Of a DNA stretch of 64,000 nt, positions 53,638-62,494 are shown one piece after another. Both the position numbers and the translations under genes were made by a program. The stretch is taken from contig NZ_PJII01000001.1 in the NCBI RefSeq assembly GCF_002929215.1, positions 62,001-126,000 on the forward strand, in the 5' to 3' direction. How positions within the stretch are numbered: position 1 is the stretch's first letter; each line of letters opens with the position of its first letter. The notes below the pieces were generated by a model. It did not search any database. It had not been told where the DNA came from and worked only from the letters and a program-made list of their open reading frames with translations. The DNA is from Arthrobacter sp. ZGTC412 (lineage in GTDB: Bacteria; Actinomycetota; Actinomycetes; Actinomycetales; Micrococcaceae).

Positions 53638-54288
53638 CTAGCGGTTTTGCAGGGCCTCCACGACGGCAGGCAGGAGCGCCCGGAAGGCCTTGCCACGGTG
53701 GCTGATCGCGTTCTTCTCAGCGGCGGACAGCTCCGCGCAGCTGCGGTTCTCCCCTGCCGGCTGCAGCACGGGGTCGTAGCCGAAACCGCCCTCGCCGCGG
53801 GGTTCGCGCAGGAGGACACCCTCGAGCTGCCCGTACTCCACCACCTCGCGGCCCGGGGCTGTGTCCGTCCCGGGTACCGCCAAGGCTGCGGCGCAGACGA
53901 AAGCCGCGCCCCGGTGGGCGTCCGGCACATCGGAGAGCTGGTTGAGCAGCAGCCGCAGGTTCGCTTCGTCGTCCCCGTGGCTGCCGGCCCACCGCGCCGA
54001 GAAGATTCCAGGCGCCCCGCCCATCACGTCCACCGCAAGGCCCGAGTCGTCGGCAATGGCCACCAAACCCGTCGTTTCAGCGACAGCGCGTGCCTTCAGC
54101 AGCGAATTCTCGGCGAACGTAACACCGGTTTCGACGACGTCGGGGGCACCTGCCGCCGCGGCGTCCACCACCTGCGTGTCGACGTCGAGCCCCGGCACCT
54201 GCCCTCGCAGCAGTTCGCGAAGCTCCCGGAGTTTGCCTTTGTTGTGGGTGGCAAGCACCAGGCGCGGCGCGGCGGGCGCCGCGCTCAC
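53638..54288 (-). CDS. rdgB: XTP/dITP diphosphatase (RdgB/HAM1)
   Basis: 216 residues. House-cleaning enzyme that hydrolyses non-canonical purine NTPs to NMPs. Core motifs are [17 protein letters not shown] (10-26), [32 protein letters not shown], and [11 protein letters not shown], with [11 protein letters not shown] near the C-terminus. The start is GTG at 54288, overlapping the rph stop (GTGA). The rph-rdgB pair is a widely conserved order. Confidence 0.96.
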   Translation of the reverse strand: MSAAPAAPRLVLATHNKGKLRELRELLRGQVPGLDVDTQVVDAAAAGAPDVVETGVTFAENSLLKARAVAETTGLVAIADDSGLAVDVMGGAPGIFSARWAGSHGDDEANLRLLLNQLSDVPDAHRGAAFVCAAALAVPGTDTAPGREVVEYGQLEGVLLREPRGEGGFGYDPVLQPAGENRSCAELSAAEKNAISHRGKAFRALLPAVVEALQNR

Positions 54289-55043
54289 AGGCTGTCTGCC
54301 AGGGTTTCGCGCTGGATGGCTGCGAGCTGGGTGGTGCCCAGCAGGGCAAGATCCAGGAGCTGGTCGAGTTCCGCCCGGTCAAAGGGCGCCCCTTCGGCGG
54401 TACCCTGCACTTCCACGAACTTGCCGGAGCCCGTAACCACCACGTTCATGTCGGTCTCCGCCCGGACATCCTCAACGTAGGGCAGGTCCAGCATGGGAAC
54501 CCCGTCGATGATTCCCACGGACACCGCCGCGATGGTGTCAATGAGGGGCTGCGCGTTCCTGGCGATGAGCTTGTTGTCGCGCGCGAACCGGATGGCATCC
54601 GCGAGGGCAACGTAGGCGCCGGTGATGGCTGCGGTCCGGGTTCCGCCGTCCGCCTGGAGGACATCGCAATCCAGCACGATGGTGTTCTCGCCCAGGGCTT
54701 TGGTGTCGATGATGGAGCGCAGGGAGCGGCCGATGAGCCGGGAGATCTCGTGGGTGCGGCCGCCGATTTTGCCCTTGACGGATTCACGGTCGGACCGGGT
54801 GTTGGTGGCCCGCGGGAGCATGGCGTACTCGGCCGTGACCCAGCCGCGGCCCTCCCCCTTGAGCCAGCGCGGCACTCCGGCCGTCAGGGACGCCGTGCAC
54901 AGGACCCGGGTGTTTCCGAACTCGATAAGGGCCGATCCTTCGGCCTGGTTGGACCATCCGCGGGTGATGCTGATGGGCCGGAGCTGGTCCGGGGCGCGGC
55001 CATCGGCACGCACAATGGGCACTGCAGTTGCTTCAGAAGTCAT
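54285..55043 (-). CDS. rph: Ribonuclease PH
   Basis: 252-residue phosphorolytic 3'-5' exoribonuclease that trims tRNA 3' ends. Typical segments are [28 protein letters not shown], the catalytic-loop [31 protein letters not shown], and [22 protein letters not shown] at 55043. It overlaps rdgB by 4 bp and lies 74 bp from the MBL-fold gene upstream. Confidence 0.97.
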   Translation of the reverse strand: MTSEATAVPIVRADGRAPDQLRPISITRGWSNQAEGSALIEFGNTRVLCTASLTAGVPRWLKGEGRGWVTAEYAMLPRATNTRSDRESVKGKIGGRTHEISRLIGRSLRSIIDTKALGENTIVLDCDVLQADGGTRTAAITGAYVALADAIRFARDNKLIARNAQPLIDTIAAVSVGIIDGVPMLDLPYVEDVRAETDMNVVVTGSGKFVEVQGTAEGAPFDRAELDQLLDLALLGTTQLAAIQRETLADSL

Positions 55044-55117
55044 GCCTTTAGCTTATCCACTGCCGGACGCAGCGAGAGTCCGGGTACCGGACGAGCACCA
55101 GCCCGGACTGAGGCCGC

Positions 55118-55915
55118 TCAGATGGTGTAGTGCACTCCGGCGACCGCCACGGCGACGTCGCCGCCGAAGACCGGACGGGCTTCCGCCATGACGGTGGTCG
55201 GCGACGTCCATACCGGAATGTGGGTCAGCAGGAGCCGGCGCGCCCCGGCAGCGGCAGCGGCTTCCCCTGCGCGCTTGCCGGTCAGGTGGACATCCTTGAT
55301 GCCGTCGTCCCGGCCTTCCTCGAAGGCCGCCTCGCAGAGGAACAGGTCGGAGTCCTTGGCCGCCTCCTCCAGCCCGGCGCAGGAGTCTGTGTCACCGGAG
55401 TAGGTCAGGGTCCGGGAGACGTTGTTGCCTTCCTTGTCCGGCTCCACAACTTCCACCCGCAGGGCGTACGCCTCCTCCACCGGGTGGTTCACGGCGAAGG
55501 GTGTCACGGTGAAAGGACCCACAGTCACGGCTTCGCGTTCTGCCCAGTTGGTGAAGTCAAATTCCTCGTGCATCCCGGGGTCCAGCTCCAGGCCGTACGC
55601 GGTGGCCATGCGGTCTGCCGTGGCGGCCGGTCCCCATACCGGAATCCGGCCCCGGCCCCAGCCGCCCGGCTTCCACCGTACGGCCACGTGGAGGCCGCAG
55701 AGGTCCATGCAGTGGTCCGGGTGCAGGTGGGTGAGGAAAATCGCGTCGATGTCCTCGAGGTCGGTGTACCGCTGGATAGCTCCAAGTGCGCCGCTGCCCA
55801 GGTCCATGACCACTTTCCAGGTCCGCTCGCCGTCGTTCGCCGTCAGGAGGTAGCACGACGCCGGGGAACCCGGGCCGGGGAAGGACCCCGTGCAGCCTAC
55901 GATGGTGAGCTTCAC
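55118..55915 (-). CDS. MBL-fold metallo-hydrolase (RNase Z / phosphodiesterase-like)
   Basis: 265 residues. The metal motif [10 protein letters not shown] (about 62-71) gives HxHxDH. Further His/Asp ligands are in [17 protein letters not shown] and LLLTHIPVW. It resembles the actinobacterial cyclic-nucleotide-degrading/RNase Z-like group (Rv1339-type), which sits beside murI and rph in many genomes. The start is GTG at 55915, overlapping the murI stop (GTGA). The substrate, tRNA 3' trailer or cyclic nucleotide, cannot be decided here. Confidence 0.88.
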   Translation of the reverse strand: MKLTIVGCTGSFPGPGSPASCYLLTANDGERTWKVVMDLGSGALGAIQRYTDLEDIDAIFLTHLHPDHCMDLCGLHVAVRWKPGGWGRGRIPVWGPAATADRMATAYGLELDPGMHEEFDFTNWAEREAVTVGPFTVTPFAVNHPVEEAYALRVEVVEPDKEGNNVSRTLTYSGDTDSCAGLEEAAKDSDLFLCEAAFEEGRDDGIKDVHLTGKRAGEAAAAAGARRLLLTHIPVWTSPTTVMAEARPVFGGDVAVAVAGVHYTI

Positions 55916-56928
55916 TGGCCGGAACCCCCGATCACTGAACTGCCCACGAAGTTGGAGATCCGCGGGCCGCTCCTGCCGCTTTGGGCCGCGGCGATCATCT
56001 CGGGTGTAATGCGGGCCAGGCTGCCGGTGGGGTACTGGGCGGCCACGTGGTCAACATGCCGGACCGAGAGCACTTCGGGCCCCAGGAACCTGCGGGCCAG
56101 TGCCTCGAACTGGTGGGCATCGCCGGTTGCCACAAAGTGGTGTTCCGGAGGGGTTTCCCCCGTGCGCTGCAGGTTGTGGGTTGCCAGCGCGCGGTAGACG
56201 TCCTTGGCGGTTTCCTCGGCACTGGACACCAGGGTCACGTCCGCTCCCATGACGTAGGAGATAACGCCGGTGAGCAGCGGGTAGTGGGTACAGCCCAGCA
56301 CTACGGTGTCCACGCCGGCGGCCTTGAGCGGGGCGAGGTATTCCTCTGCGACGGCCAGCAGGGCCGGGCCGGTGGTGATTCCGGCTTCCACGTAGCTGAC
56401 GAACTCCGGGCAGGCCACCGAGGTGATCTCCAGGTCCGGAGCGGCGGCGAAGGTGTCCTCGTAGGCCCGGGAACCCACGGTGGCGGACGTGCCGATCACG
56501 CCCACTTTGCCGCTCCGGGTTGCGGCGACGGCGCGGCGCACGGCCGGCTGGATGACCTCGATGACCGGAATGCCGTACTTGGCCGTGTACCGCTCCCGGG
56601 CGTCGCGCAGCACAGCGGCCGACGCCGAGTTGCAGGCTATGGTGAGCAGCTTGACGCCGGAGTCCACCAGTTCGTCCATCACGCCCAGGGCATTGGCCCG
56701 GACTTCCGCGATGGGCAGGGGGCCGTACGGTCCATGCGCCGTGTCCCCCACGTAAAGGATGGACTCGTTGGGAAGCTGGTCAATGATGGAGCGGGCCACG
56801 GTCAGGCCGCCTACACCGGAGTCGAAGACACCGATGGGCCGTGATTCGACGGCCGCGGCAGGGAGGTCGCCGGCTTCGGACACCGCTACGGCTTCAATTG
56901 GCGGGTCCATGCTCGAGGCTGTTGTCAT
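55912..56928 (-). CDS. murI: Glutamate racemase
   Basis: 338 residues. Supplies D-glutamate for peptidoglycan. Catalytic cysteines are in TIACNSASA and [28 protein letters not shown] opens the domain. The N-terminal tail of about 44 residues and the C-terminal tail after residue 310 are non-conserved. The start is ATG at 56928 (MTTASS). A minus-strand TATCCT box lies 9 nt upstream and no Shine-Dalgarno is seen; the longer frame to 56970 is unsupported. First gene of murI-MBL-rph-rdgB, joined by GTGA overlaps at two junctions. Confidence 0.95.
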   Translation of the reverse strand: MTTASSMDPPIEAVAVSEAGDLPAAAVESRPIGVFDSGVGGLTVARSIIDQLPNESILYVGDTAHGPYGPLPIAEVRANALGVMDELVDSGVKLLTIACNSASAAVLRDARERYTAKYGIPVIEVIQPAVRRAVAATRSGKVGVIGTSATVGSRAYEDTFAAAPDLEITSVACPEFVSYVEAGITTGPALLAVAEEYLAPLKAAGVDTVVLGCTHYPLLTGVISYVMGADVTLVSSAEETAKDVYRALATHNLQRTGETPPEHHFVATGDAHQFEALARRFLGPEVLSVRHVDHVAAQYPTGSLARITPEMIAAAQSGRSGPRISNFVGSSVIGGSGQ

Positions 56929-56974
56929 GATTATTCGAGGATAGGTCTTCCCTGCAGCGTCAGGCAGCATCTTG

Positions 56975-57009
56975 TGGCCTGTGACTCATGTCTAATGTGT
57001 CACAGGCCA
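56975..57009 (-). terminator. Hairpin after the DUF2017 gene
   Basis: A perfect 11-bp stem (56975-56985 with 56999-57009) with a 13-nt loop lies 22 bp after the DUF2017 stop. No U-tract, so efficiency is uncertain. Confidence 0.6.
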
Positions 57010-57030
57010 GGGACGGGAACGCCCGGCCGG

Positions 57031-57597
57031 TCAACGGCTGGTATCCAGGGACTGCAGCATCGCCTGGACCAGCGACTCCTGCAGCCAGGTGGCGAAGTTG
57101 TAGACCAGGGCCAGGTAGCTTTCCACGTCCTCGGCCTGGGACCAGTCCTGCATCAGATGGACGTGCTCGGCGTCCTCCTCGTCCTGAATGTCCAGCCGCT
57201 CGGCCAGCACCAGCCGGACGTCGTTCAGGGCCATCGACCAGTGCCGGGCACCGTCAGCGGTCAGCACGATCTCGTCCTTATCCAGGTCAAGTGCTGCCGC
57301 CCGGAGGGCGCCGATCTTTGTTTCCCGCAGCGAGCGCTCGGTGAGCTGGCGGAACTCCAGGGACGCGCCGTCGTCGTTTTTCATCACGTTGGGCAGGAGC
57401 CGCTTCACCGCCCGGTCCGTGGGCACGGCCACCTCCATGTCGAGGCCGATCAGGGCCGCGAGCGGGTCCTGACCCTCACGCTCCTCCGGCTCGAGCATGG
57501 AAATGACGTCGTTGATGAGGCTGCGCAGCAGTTCCCGTTCGGCCGGCTCCAAAAAGCCGGTGATGCCTTTAAGTCCGTACTTGAACGCCTTAGCCAC
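57031..57597 (-). CDS. DUF2017 domain protein
   Basis: 188 residues, soluble, helix-rich. FLEPAERELLRSLINDVISMLEPEE near residue 15 and LTADGARHWSMALNDVRLVLAERLDI in the C-terminal half are the conserved blocks of this actinobacterial family. The start is GTG at 57597 after AAGGGG, overlapping clpS by 8 bp; the longer frame overlaps most of clpS and is a shadow. The clpS-DUF2017 pairing is conserved in actinobacteria, suggesting a link to Clp proteolysis, but no function is established. Confidence 0.88.
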   Translation of the reverse strand: MAKAFKYGLKGITGFLEPAERELLRSLINDVISMLEPEEREGQDPLAALIGLDMEVAVPTDRAVKRLLPNVMKNDDGASLEFRQLTERSLRETKIGALRAAALDLDKDEIVLTADGARHWSMALNDVRLVLAERLDIQDEEDAEHVHLMQDWSQAEDVESYLALVYNFATWLQESLVQAMLQSLDTSR

Positions 57598-57973
57598 GTT
57601 TCCCCTTACCCTGGCCCGGCCCGCCGGACTTGCCTGCATTGCCGCCTGACCCGCCGCTGGCCTTCTCCACCGTGGCCCACAGCCCGAAGCCGTGCATTGC
57701 CACGGCGTGGCGCTCCACCTGCTCCTTGCTGCCGGAGGCAACAATGGAGCGGCCCTTTTTGTGGACCTCCATCATGAGCTTGTTCGCCTTGCTTTCGGGG
57801 TAGCCGAAGTAGCTTTGGAACACGTAGCTGACGTAGCTCATCAGATTAACGGGGTCATTCCAGATCACCAGGTTCCAGGGGATGTCCGGCGCGGCAAGGA
57901 AGTCTGTTGACTCCGCTGTGCCGGTCCGGGTGCCCTCTTGCGTATCAGGGCCGAGCGCAACGCTTAAGGTCAT
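57590..57973 (-). CDS. clpS: ATP-dependent Clp protease adaptor ClpS
   Basis: 127 residues. Delivers N-degron substrates to ClpC/ClpA. The core (about 30-105) contains PWNLVIWNDPVNLMSYVSYV, the substrate-pocket His/Met region LMMEVHKKG and AMHGFGLWATVE. A variable N-terminus and a Gly/Lys-rich tail flank it. ATG at 57973. It overlaps the DUF2017 gene and is divergent from pncB across a 214-bp spacer that holds three 59-bp repeats. Confidence 0.95.
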   Translation of the reverse strand: MTLSVALGPDTQEGTRTGTAESTDFLAAPDIPWNLVIWNDPVNLMSYVSYVFQSYFGYPESKANKLMMEVHKKGRSIVASGSKEQVERHAVAMHGFGLWATVEKASGGSGGNAGKSGGPGQGKGKRG

Positions 57974-57994
57974 CTGTCCATTCTATGGGGAGGA

Positions 57995-58171
57995 TGGGCC
58001 CACGCCGGCGAGGGGCCCGCGGCGAAGCGAAGCGAGACGTGGGAGCCGGTGGGTGGGCCCACGCCGGCGAGGGGCCCGCGGCGAAGCGAAGCGAGACGTG
58101 GGAGCCGGTGGGTGGGCCCACGCCGGCGAGGGGCCCGCGGCGAAGCGAAGCGAGACGTGGGAGCCGGTGGG
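57995..58171. repeat. Three perfect tandem copies of a 59-bp unit
   Basis: The units 57995-58053, 58054-58112 and 58113-58171 are identical base for base. Each begins TGGGCCCACGCC and contains GAAGCGAAGCGAG, and GGGCCC occurs twice per unit. The period of 59 is not a multiple of 3, so this is not a coding repeat. It fills most of the clpS/pncB spacer and ends 4 bp before the pncB -10. Confidence 0.95.
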
Positions 58172-58174
58172 GAC

Positions 58175-58187
58175 TAGAGTGAATTTC
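58175..58187 (+). promoter_or_regulatory. Leaderless -10 of pncB
   Basis: TAGAGT (58175-58180) ends 7 nt before the GTG at 58188. No Shine-Dalgarno is present. The -35 position falls inside the third 59-bp repeat and does not resemble TTGACA. Confidence 0.55.
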
Positions 58188-59516
58188 GTGAGCACCTCTG
58201 CCGGCTGGGACCATCCCCGCACGTCCTTTTACACCGACCACTACGAGCTGACCATGCTGCAGGCGTCGCTTCATTCGGGCGCCGCGCACCGCCGGTCCGT
58301 CTTCGAGGCCTTCGCCCGGCGGCTCCCGGACGGCCGGCGCTACGGCATTGTGGCGGGTACCGGCCGGCTGCTGGAGGGCATCGCGAATTTCCGCTTCGGG
58401 GAGGCCGAACTGGACTTCCTGGCCCGCACCAAGGTGGTCAACGAGGAGACCCTGGAGTACCTGGCGTCCTATCGTTTCTCGGGTGACATCTGGGGCTATC
58501 CGGAAGGGGAAGCGTACTTTCCGAACTCCCCCATCCTGATCGTCGAGGCCTCCTTCGCCGAAGCGTGCATGCTCGAGACGTACCTGCTGTCCGTGCTCAA
58601 CCACGACAGCGCCATCGCCTCCGCCGCGTCCCGGATGATCAGTGCCGCCGGCGGCCGCCCCTGCATCGAGATGGGCTCCCGGCGCACCCATGAGGAAGCC
58701 GCTACCGCCTCCGCCCGGGCAGCCATCATTGCCGGCTTTGACAGCACGTCCAACCTGGAGGCGGGCATCCGCTACGGAATAAAGACGGTGGGCACCGCTG
58801 CGCACTCCTTTACCCTCCTGCACGACACCGAGCGGGATGCCTTCGAGGCCCAGATTGCGTCCCTCGGCGATGGCACGTCCCTGCTGGTGGACACGTACGA
58901 CGTCGAAGCGGCCGTGCGCACGGCAGTGGACCTTGCGGGTCCGCGCCTTGGGGCGGTCCGGCTGGATTCCGGCGACCTCGTGGCGCAGGCCCAGTGGGTC
59001 CGCCAGCTCCTGGATAGCCTGGGCAACGAAAACACCAAAATCGTGGTCACTTCCGACCTGGACGAGTTCGCCATCGCCGCCCTGCAGTCAGCCCCCGTGG
59101 ATTCCTACGGCGTGGGCACCTCGCTGGTTACCGGGTCCGGCGCGCCGACCGCCAGCATGGTCTACAAACTGGTGAGCCGGACGGACGACGACGGGAACTT
59201 CGTCTCCGTAGCCAAAGCGGCCAAGAACAAGGCGAGTGTGGGCGGGCGCAAGTACGCGCTGCGGAAACTGAACGAGCGCGGCATTGCCACTGCCGAGGTG
59301 GTGGGGGTGGGCCACCGGCCAGAGGACGACGGCAATGACCGCCCTCTGCTGCAGCAGTTTATGAAAAACGGCGAACTGATGCCGGGCTGGACCGGCAACG
59401 AAGGAGTGCACCGCGCGCGCCGTCGCCACGCCGAATCCATGGCTGAACTTCCCGCCGTGGTCAACCGCCTCCAGCGCGGTGAAGCAGCCATCCCCACCAT
59501 CTATGAGGAGAACTGA
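58188..59516 (+). CDS. pncB: Nicotinate phosphoribosyltransferase
   Basis: 442 residues. Converts nicotinate and PRPP to nicotinate mononucleotide in NAD salvage. Typical segments are FYTDHYELTMLQASL near the N-terminus, the ARRLPDGRRYGIVAGTGRLLE block, EMGSRRTHEEAA with a catalytic region, and RLDSGDLVAQAQ. The start is GTG at 58188 from promoter spacing; another in-frame GTG at 58179 overlaps the -10. It shares one base with pncA (TGATG), forming a salvage operon. Extensions further upstream would read through the 59-bp repeats and are not coding. Confidence 0.95.
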   Translation: MSTSAGWDHPRTSFYTDHYELTMLQASLHSGAAHRRSVFEAFARRLPDGRRYGIVAGTGRLLEGIANFRFGEAELDFLARTKVVNEETLEYLASYRFSGDIWGYPEGEAYFPNSPILIVEASFAEACMLETYLLSVLNHDSAIASAASRMISAAGGRPCIEMGSRRTHEEAATASARAAIIAGFDSTSNLEAGIRYGIKTVGTAAHSFTLLHDTERDAFEAQIASLGDGTSLLVDTYDVEAAVRTAVDLAGPRLGAVRLDSGDLVAQAQWVRQLLDSLGNENTKIVVTSDLDEFAIAALQSAPVDSYGVGTSLVTGSGAPTASMVYKLVSRTDDDGNFVSVAKAAKNKASVGGRKYALRKLNERGIATAEVVGVGHRPEDDGNDRPLLQQFMKNGELMPGWTGNEGVHRARRRHAESMAELPAVVNRLQRGEAAIPTIYEEN

Positions 59517-60154
59517 TGTCCCGCGCCCTGATTATCGTTGATGTCCAGAACGATTTCTGCGAGGGCGGCTCGCTCGCCGTGTCCGGCGGCGCAGCAGTGG
59601 CCGGCGCGATCAGCGAATACGTGGATGCCCACCACAGCGAGTTCGACCACGTGGTGGCCACCCAGGACTGGCACATCAATCCCGGGGACCACTTTTCCGA
59701 AACCCCGGATTTCATCGACAGTTGGCCGCCGCACTGCGTGGCGGGAACCCGCGGTGCGGAGCTCCACCCGGACCTGGACACCGAGTACATTGATGCCTAT
59801 TTCCAGAAGGGGCAGTTCGCTGCCGCCTACTCCGGCTTCGAGGGACTGCAGGCACCCGAAGACGCCGTGCCCACCGGGGAACGGCAACCCGGCGCACTGC
59901 CCGGGGCCGGCGACGCTGCCAGCTATGCCGCGGCTGAGGACGCGATCGGCCTGGACGATTGGCTGCAGAGCAACGACGTCGAGGACGTGGTGGTGGTGGG
60001 CATCGCCACCGACTTCTGCGTCAAGGCAACGTCGCTTGACGCAGTACAGGCCGGCTACTCCGTGACGGTCATCCGCTCCCTGACGGCAGGAATCGCGGAG
60101 GACCTCGAGGAAGCGATCACCGAGATGGAGCTTGGCGGCGTCGACGTCGCCTGA
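59516..60154 (+). CDS. pncA: Nicotinamidase
   Basis: 212 residues. Hydrolyses nicotinamide to nicotinate, feeding PncB. The catalytic triad is Asp in IIVDVQNDFCEGG, Lys in YFQKGQF and Cys in GIATDFCVKAT. The metal-binding TQDWH is near residue 50. An insertion around residues 115-140 (Pro/Gly/Ala-rich) lengthens it relative to the mycobacterial 186-residue enzyme. The start ATG overlaps the pncB stop by one base. Confidence 0.95.
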   Translation: MSRALIIVDVQNDFCEGGSLAVSGGAAVAGAISEYVDAHHSEFDHVVATQDWHINPGDHFSETPDFIDSWPPHCVAGTRGAELHPDLDTEYIDAYFQKGQFAAAYSGFEGLQAPEDAVPTGERQPGALPGAGDAASYAAAEDAIGLDDWLQSNDVEDVVVVGIATDFCVKATSLDAVQAGYSVTVIRSLTAGIAEDLEEAITEMELGGVDVA

Positions 60155-60188
60155 TTTCCGGCAAGGTCAGCACGCGGCGGTAACACGA

Positions 60189-60215
60189 GTGGCCCGGTGC
60201 TCAGCACCGGGCCAC
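60189..60215. terminator. Bidirectional terminator pncA / helicase gene
   Basis: A perfect 12-bp stem (60189-60200 with 60204-60215) with a TCA loop is extended by TAACA/TGTTA outside. It separates convergent genes. Confidence 0.8.
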
Positions 60216-60251
60216 AGTTGTTACCAAACCACTCCCGCTGACAAACCGCCT

Positions 60252-62033
60252 TTAATTGCGGCCGACGAACCAGTCCTGGAGCTTCCGTAGGCGGGACTGC
60301 AGCTGTTCCTCGTTGGCCTGGGCCACCGGCGGACCGCCGCAAACAGTCCGCAGCTTGGTGTGGACAACGCCGTGCGGCGTCCCGGTCCGGGCAGACCAGG
60401 CAGCCACGTTCTTGGCCAGTTCGTTCCGAAGGTCCATCAGCAGCCGGTGGTCCGGGACAGCCGGAGCCGCGGTTTCTGCGGCGGCCGGGGCGCGCCGGTT
60501 CTTCCGGTTGAGCTGCTCATGCTGGCGCTGGCGAAGCAGGGTGCCCACCTGTTCGGCGTCCAGCAGCCCGGGAATGCCCAGGAAGTCCATTTCGTCGTCG
60601 GAGCCTACTTCGCCGCCGGTGCCGAACTCGCCGCCGTCGAACAGGACCCGGTCAAAGGAGGCCTGCGAGTCCAGGGCCTCAAACTTGCCCTTTGTGAGGC
60701 TGTCGGAGGCCTTGTCCTCGCGGTTGGCTTCCGCCAGCAGCGAGTCCTCGGGATTGAACAGGCCGTCGCCGTCCTCCTTCTCGGGGCGGTCCAGGGCATG
60801 GTCGCGCTCGGCCTCCATCGAGTTGGCAAGCGCCATCAGTTGGGGCACGGACGGCAGGAAGACCGACGCCGTTTCCCCTCGTTTGCGGGCACGCACAAAG
60901 CGGCCAACGGCCTGGGCGAAGAACAGCGGAGTGGAAGTGGAAGTCGCGTACACACCCACGGACAGCCGTGGAACGTCAACGCCTTCGGACACCATCCGGA
61001 CCGCAACCATCCACCGCTTCTCACTGGCGGTGAATTCCTCGATCTTACTTGAGGCTTTAGCGTCGTCGGAAAGGATGACCGTGGGCGACTCGCCGGTGAT
61101 CCGCTTCAGCTGCCCGGCGTATGCCCTGGCGTCCTCGTGGTCGGTGGCGATGACCAGCCCGCCGGCGTCCGGAACAGTACGGCGCACCTCGCTGAGGCGT
61201 CTGTCCGCCCCTGCCAGGACAGCCGGGATCCATTCGCCGGCCGGGTTCAATGCCGTTCGCCAGGCGTGCGAGGTGATGTCCTTGGTCACCGCGGCCTCAC
61301 CAAGGGATGCCGCCATCTCCTCGCCGGCGCTGGTGCGCCAGCGCATCTGCCCCGAGTACGCCATGAACATCACCGGCCGGACCACGTGGTCCCGCAGGGC
61401 GTTGCCGTAGCCATAGGTGTAGTCCGCCTTGGACCGGCGGATCCCATCCCTGTCCTCCGCGTACTCCACAAACGGAATGGGAGAGGTGTCCGAGCGGAAC
61501 GGGGTACCAGTCAGGGACAGCCGGCGCGCTGCAGGGTCGAACGCCTCGCGCAGGCCGTCGCCCCAGGACAGCGCCTCGCCGCCGTGGTGGATCTCATCCA
61601 GGATCACCAGGGTCCGCGCGGCCTCGGTTTTGGCCCGGTGCAGCATGGGTTTGCTGGCCACCTGGGCGTATGTAACGGCGACTCCAATGAAGCCGCGGCC
61701 GTGCTGGCCGTCGGAGTTCTTGAAGTTGGGGTCGATGGCAATGCCCACCTTGGCCGCCGCATCCGCCCACTGGCGCTTGAGGTGGTCTGTGGGTGCGACG
61801 ATGGTCACGCGGTTGACCGCGCCGGTCTCAATGAGAGTGGACGCGACCCGGAGGGCGAAGGTGGTTTTGCCGGCGCCGGGCGTTGCCACGGCCAGGAAGT
61901 CCCGGGGACTTGTCCTCAGGTAGAGGTCCAGTGCTTCCTGCTGCCAGGCACGGAGTTTCGGGGCGGTCCCCCAGGCTGCACGTTCCGGATAAGCCGGAGG
62001 CAGGGTGGGGCCGCCAAAAAGCGTCTCCGTCAC
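60252..62033 (-). CDS. SF2 DEAD/DEAH-type helicase
   Basis: 593 residues. Helicase core: Q-like RAWQQEALD, motif I ATPGAGKTTFALR (about 49-61), motif Ia IVAPTDHLKRQW, motif II DEIHHGGEA, motif III SLTGTPFRSD, and motif VI AQAVGRFVRARKRGET. The domain is of the XPB/UvrB-like restriction helicase sort. A C-terminal part (about 420-593) has no recognised domain. The start is GTG at 62033, sharing one base with the stop of the DUF3039 gene. The pair seems obligate; substrate unknown. No nuclease, methylase or other defence gene lies nearby. Confidence 0.88.
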   Translation of the reverse strand: MTETLFGGPTLPPAYPERAAWGTAPKLRAWQQEALDLYLRTSPRDFLAVATPGAGKTTFALRVASTLIETGAVNRVTIVAPTDHLKRQWADAAAKVGIAIDPNFKNSDGQHGRGFIGVAVTYAQVASKPMLHRAKTEAARTLVILDEIHHGGEALSWGDGLREAFDPAARRLSLTGTPFRSDTSPIPFVEYAEDRDGIRRSKADYTYGYGNALRDHVVRPVMFMAYSGQMRWRTSAGEEMAASLGEAAVTKDITSHAWRTALNPAGEWIPAVLAGADRRLSEVRRTVPDAGGLVIATDHEDARAYAGQLKRITGESPTVILSDDAKASSKIEEFTASEKRWMVAVRMVSEGVDVPRLSVGVYATSTSTPLFFAQAVGRFVRARKRGETASVFLPSVPQLMALANSMEAERDHALDRPEKEDGDGLFNPEDSLLAEANREDKASDSLTKGKFEALDSQASFDRVLFDGGEFGTGGEVGSDDEMDFLGIPGLLDAEQVGTLLRQRQHEQLNRKNRRAPAAAETAAPAVPDHRLLMDLRNELAKNVAAWSARTGTPHGVVHTKLRTVCGGPPVAQANEEQLQSRLRKLQDWFVGRN

Positions 62034-62374
62034 TACTTGTTGTTGCCTGAGTCCCCTCCGGGACCCTTGCCGCCGTCGTTGCCCGGGCGGAGGCCGTCAT
62101 AAACCTCTTTGCACATCGGGCACACCGGGAACTTCTGCGGATCCCGGCCGGGCGTCCAGACTTTGCCGCACAGGGCGATGACGGGATCGCCGGTCAGCGC
62201 GGACTCCATGATCTTTTCCTTGCGCACGTAGTGCGAAAAGCGCTCCCGGTCTCCGGGCTCCACCTCTTGGCGCAGTTCCTCGCGCTCAATGGTGGCCGTG
62301 GACGTTCCAGCCCCGGAAAGCTCACGCATCGGGTCGTTTTCGAGAGGGTCCGTCATGCTAGTCATGCCAACCAT
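62033..62374 (-). CDS. DUF3039 protein (small putative zinc-binding)
   Basis: 113 residues. The conserved block is RFSHYVRKEKIMESALTGDPVIALCGKVWTP followed by FPVCPMCKEVYDGL. It has three cysteines in a C-x(n)-CPMC arrangement plus a His, a likely zinc site. A Gly/Asn-rich tail follows. The start is ATG at 62374 with AAAGG 5 nt upstream; Met4 is an alternative. It is translationally coupled to the helicase gene by a TAGTG overlap. Function unknown; an accessory role to the helicase is inference from coupling. Confidence 0.82.
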   Translation of the reverse strand: MVGMTSMTDPLENDPMRELSGAGTSTATIEREELRQEVEPGDRERFSHYVRKEKIMESALTGDPVIALCGKVWTPGRDPQKFPVCPMCKEVYDGLRPGNDGGKGPGGDSGNNK

Positions 62375-62400
62375 CTTAGCCTTTCCGGCGGTGGGGCGTT

Positions 62401-62457
62401 CGACGGCGGCGCGTCCTCCCGCAGGAGGAAACAGCCGCCCGCTGCCTGCCGCCGTCG
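62401..62457. repeat. Hairpin downstream of nagB
   Basis: A perfect 10-bp inverted repeat (62401-62410 with 62448-62457) encloses a loop with its own CCTCC/GGAGG stem. It lies between nagB and the DUF3039 gene. TACTTTTCCTT follows on the plus strand. A terminator role is possible but strand polarity is unclear. Confidence 0.5.
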
Positions 62458-62494
62458 TACTTTTCCTTACTGGCCAGGGCCGCTGACCGTGAGG

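Noticed and set aside
57995-58171. CRISPR array
   Set aside because: The 59-bp repeats are contiguous with no spacers, and there are no cas genes.
60252-62374. Restriction or other defence system around the SF2 helicase
   Set aside because: No nuclease, methyltransferase or specificity gene; neighbours are salvage and amino-sugar genes.
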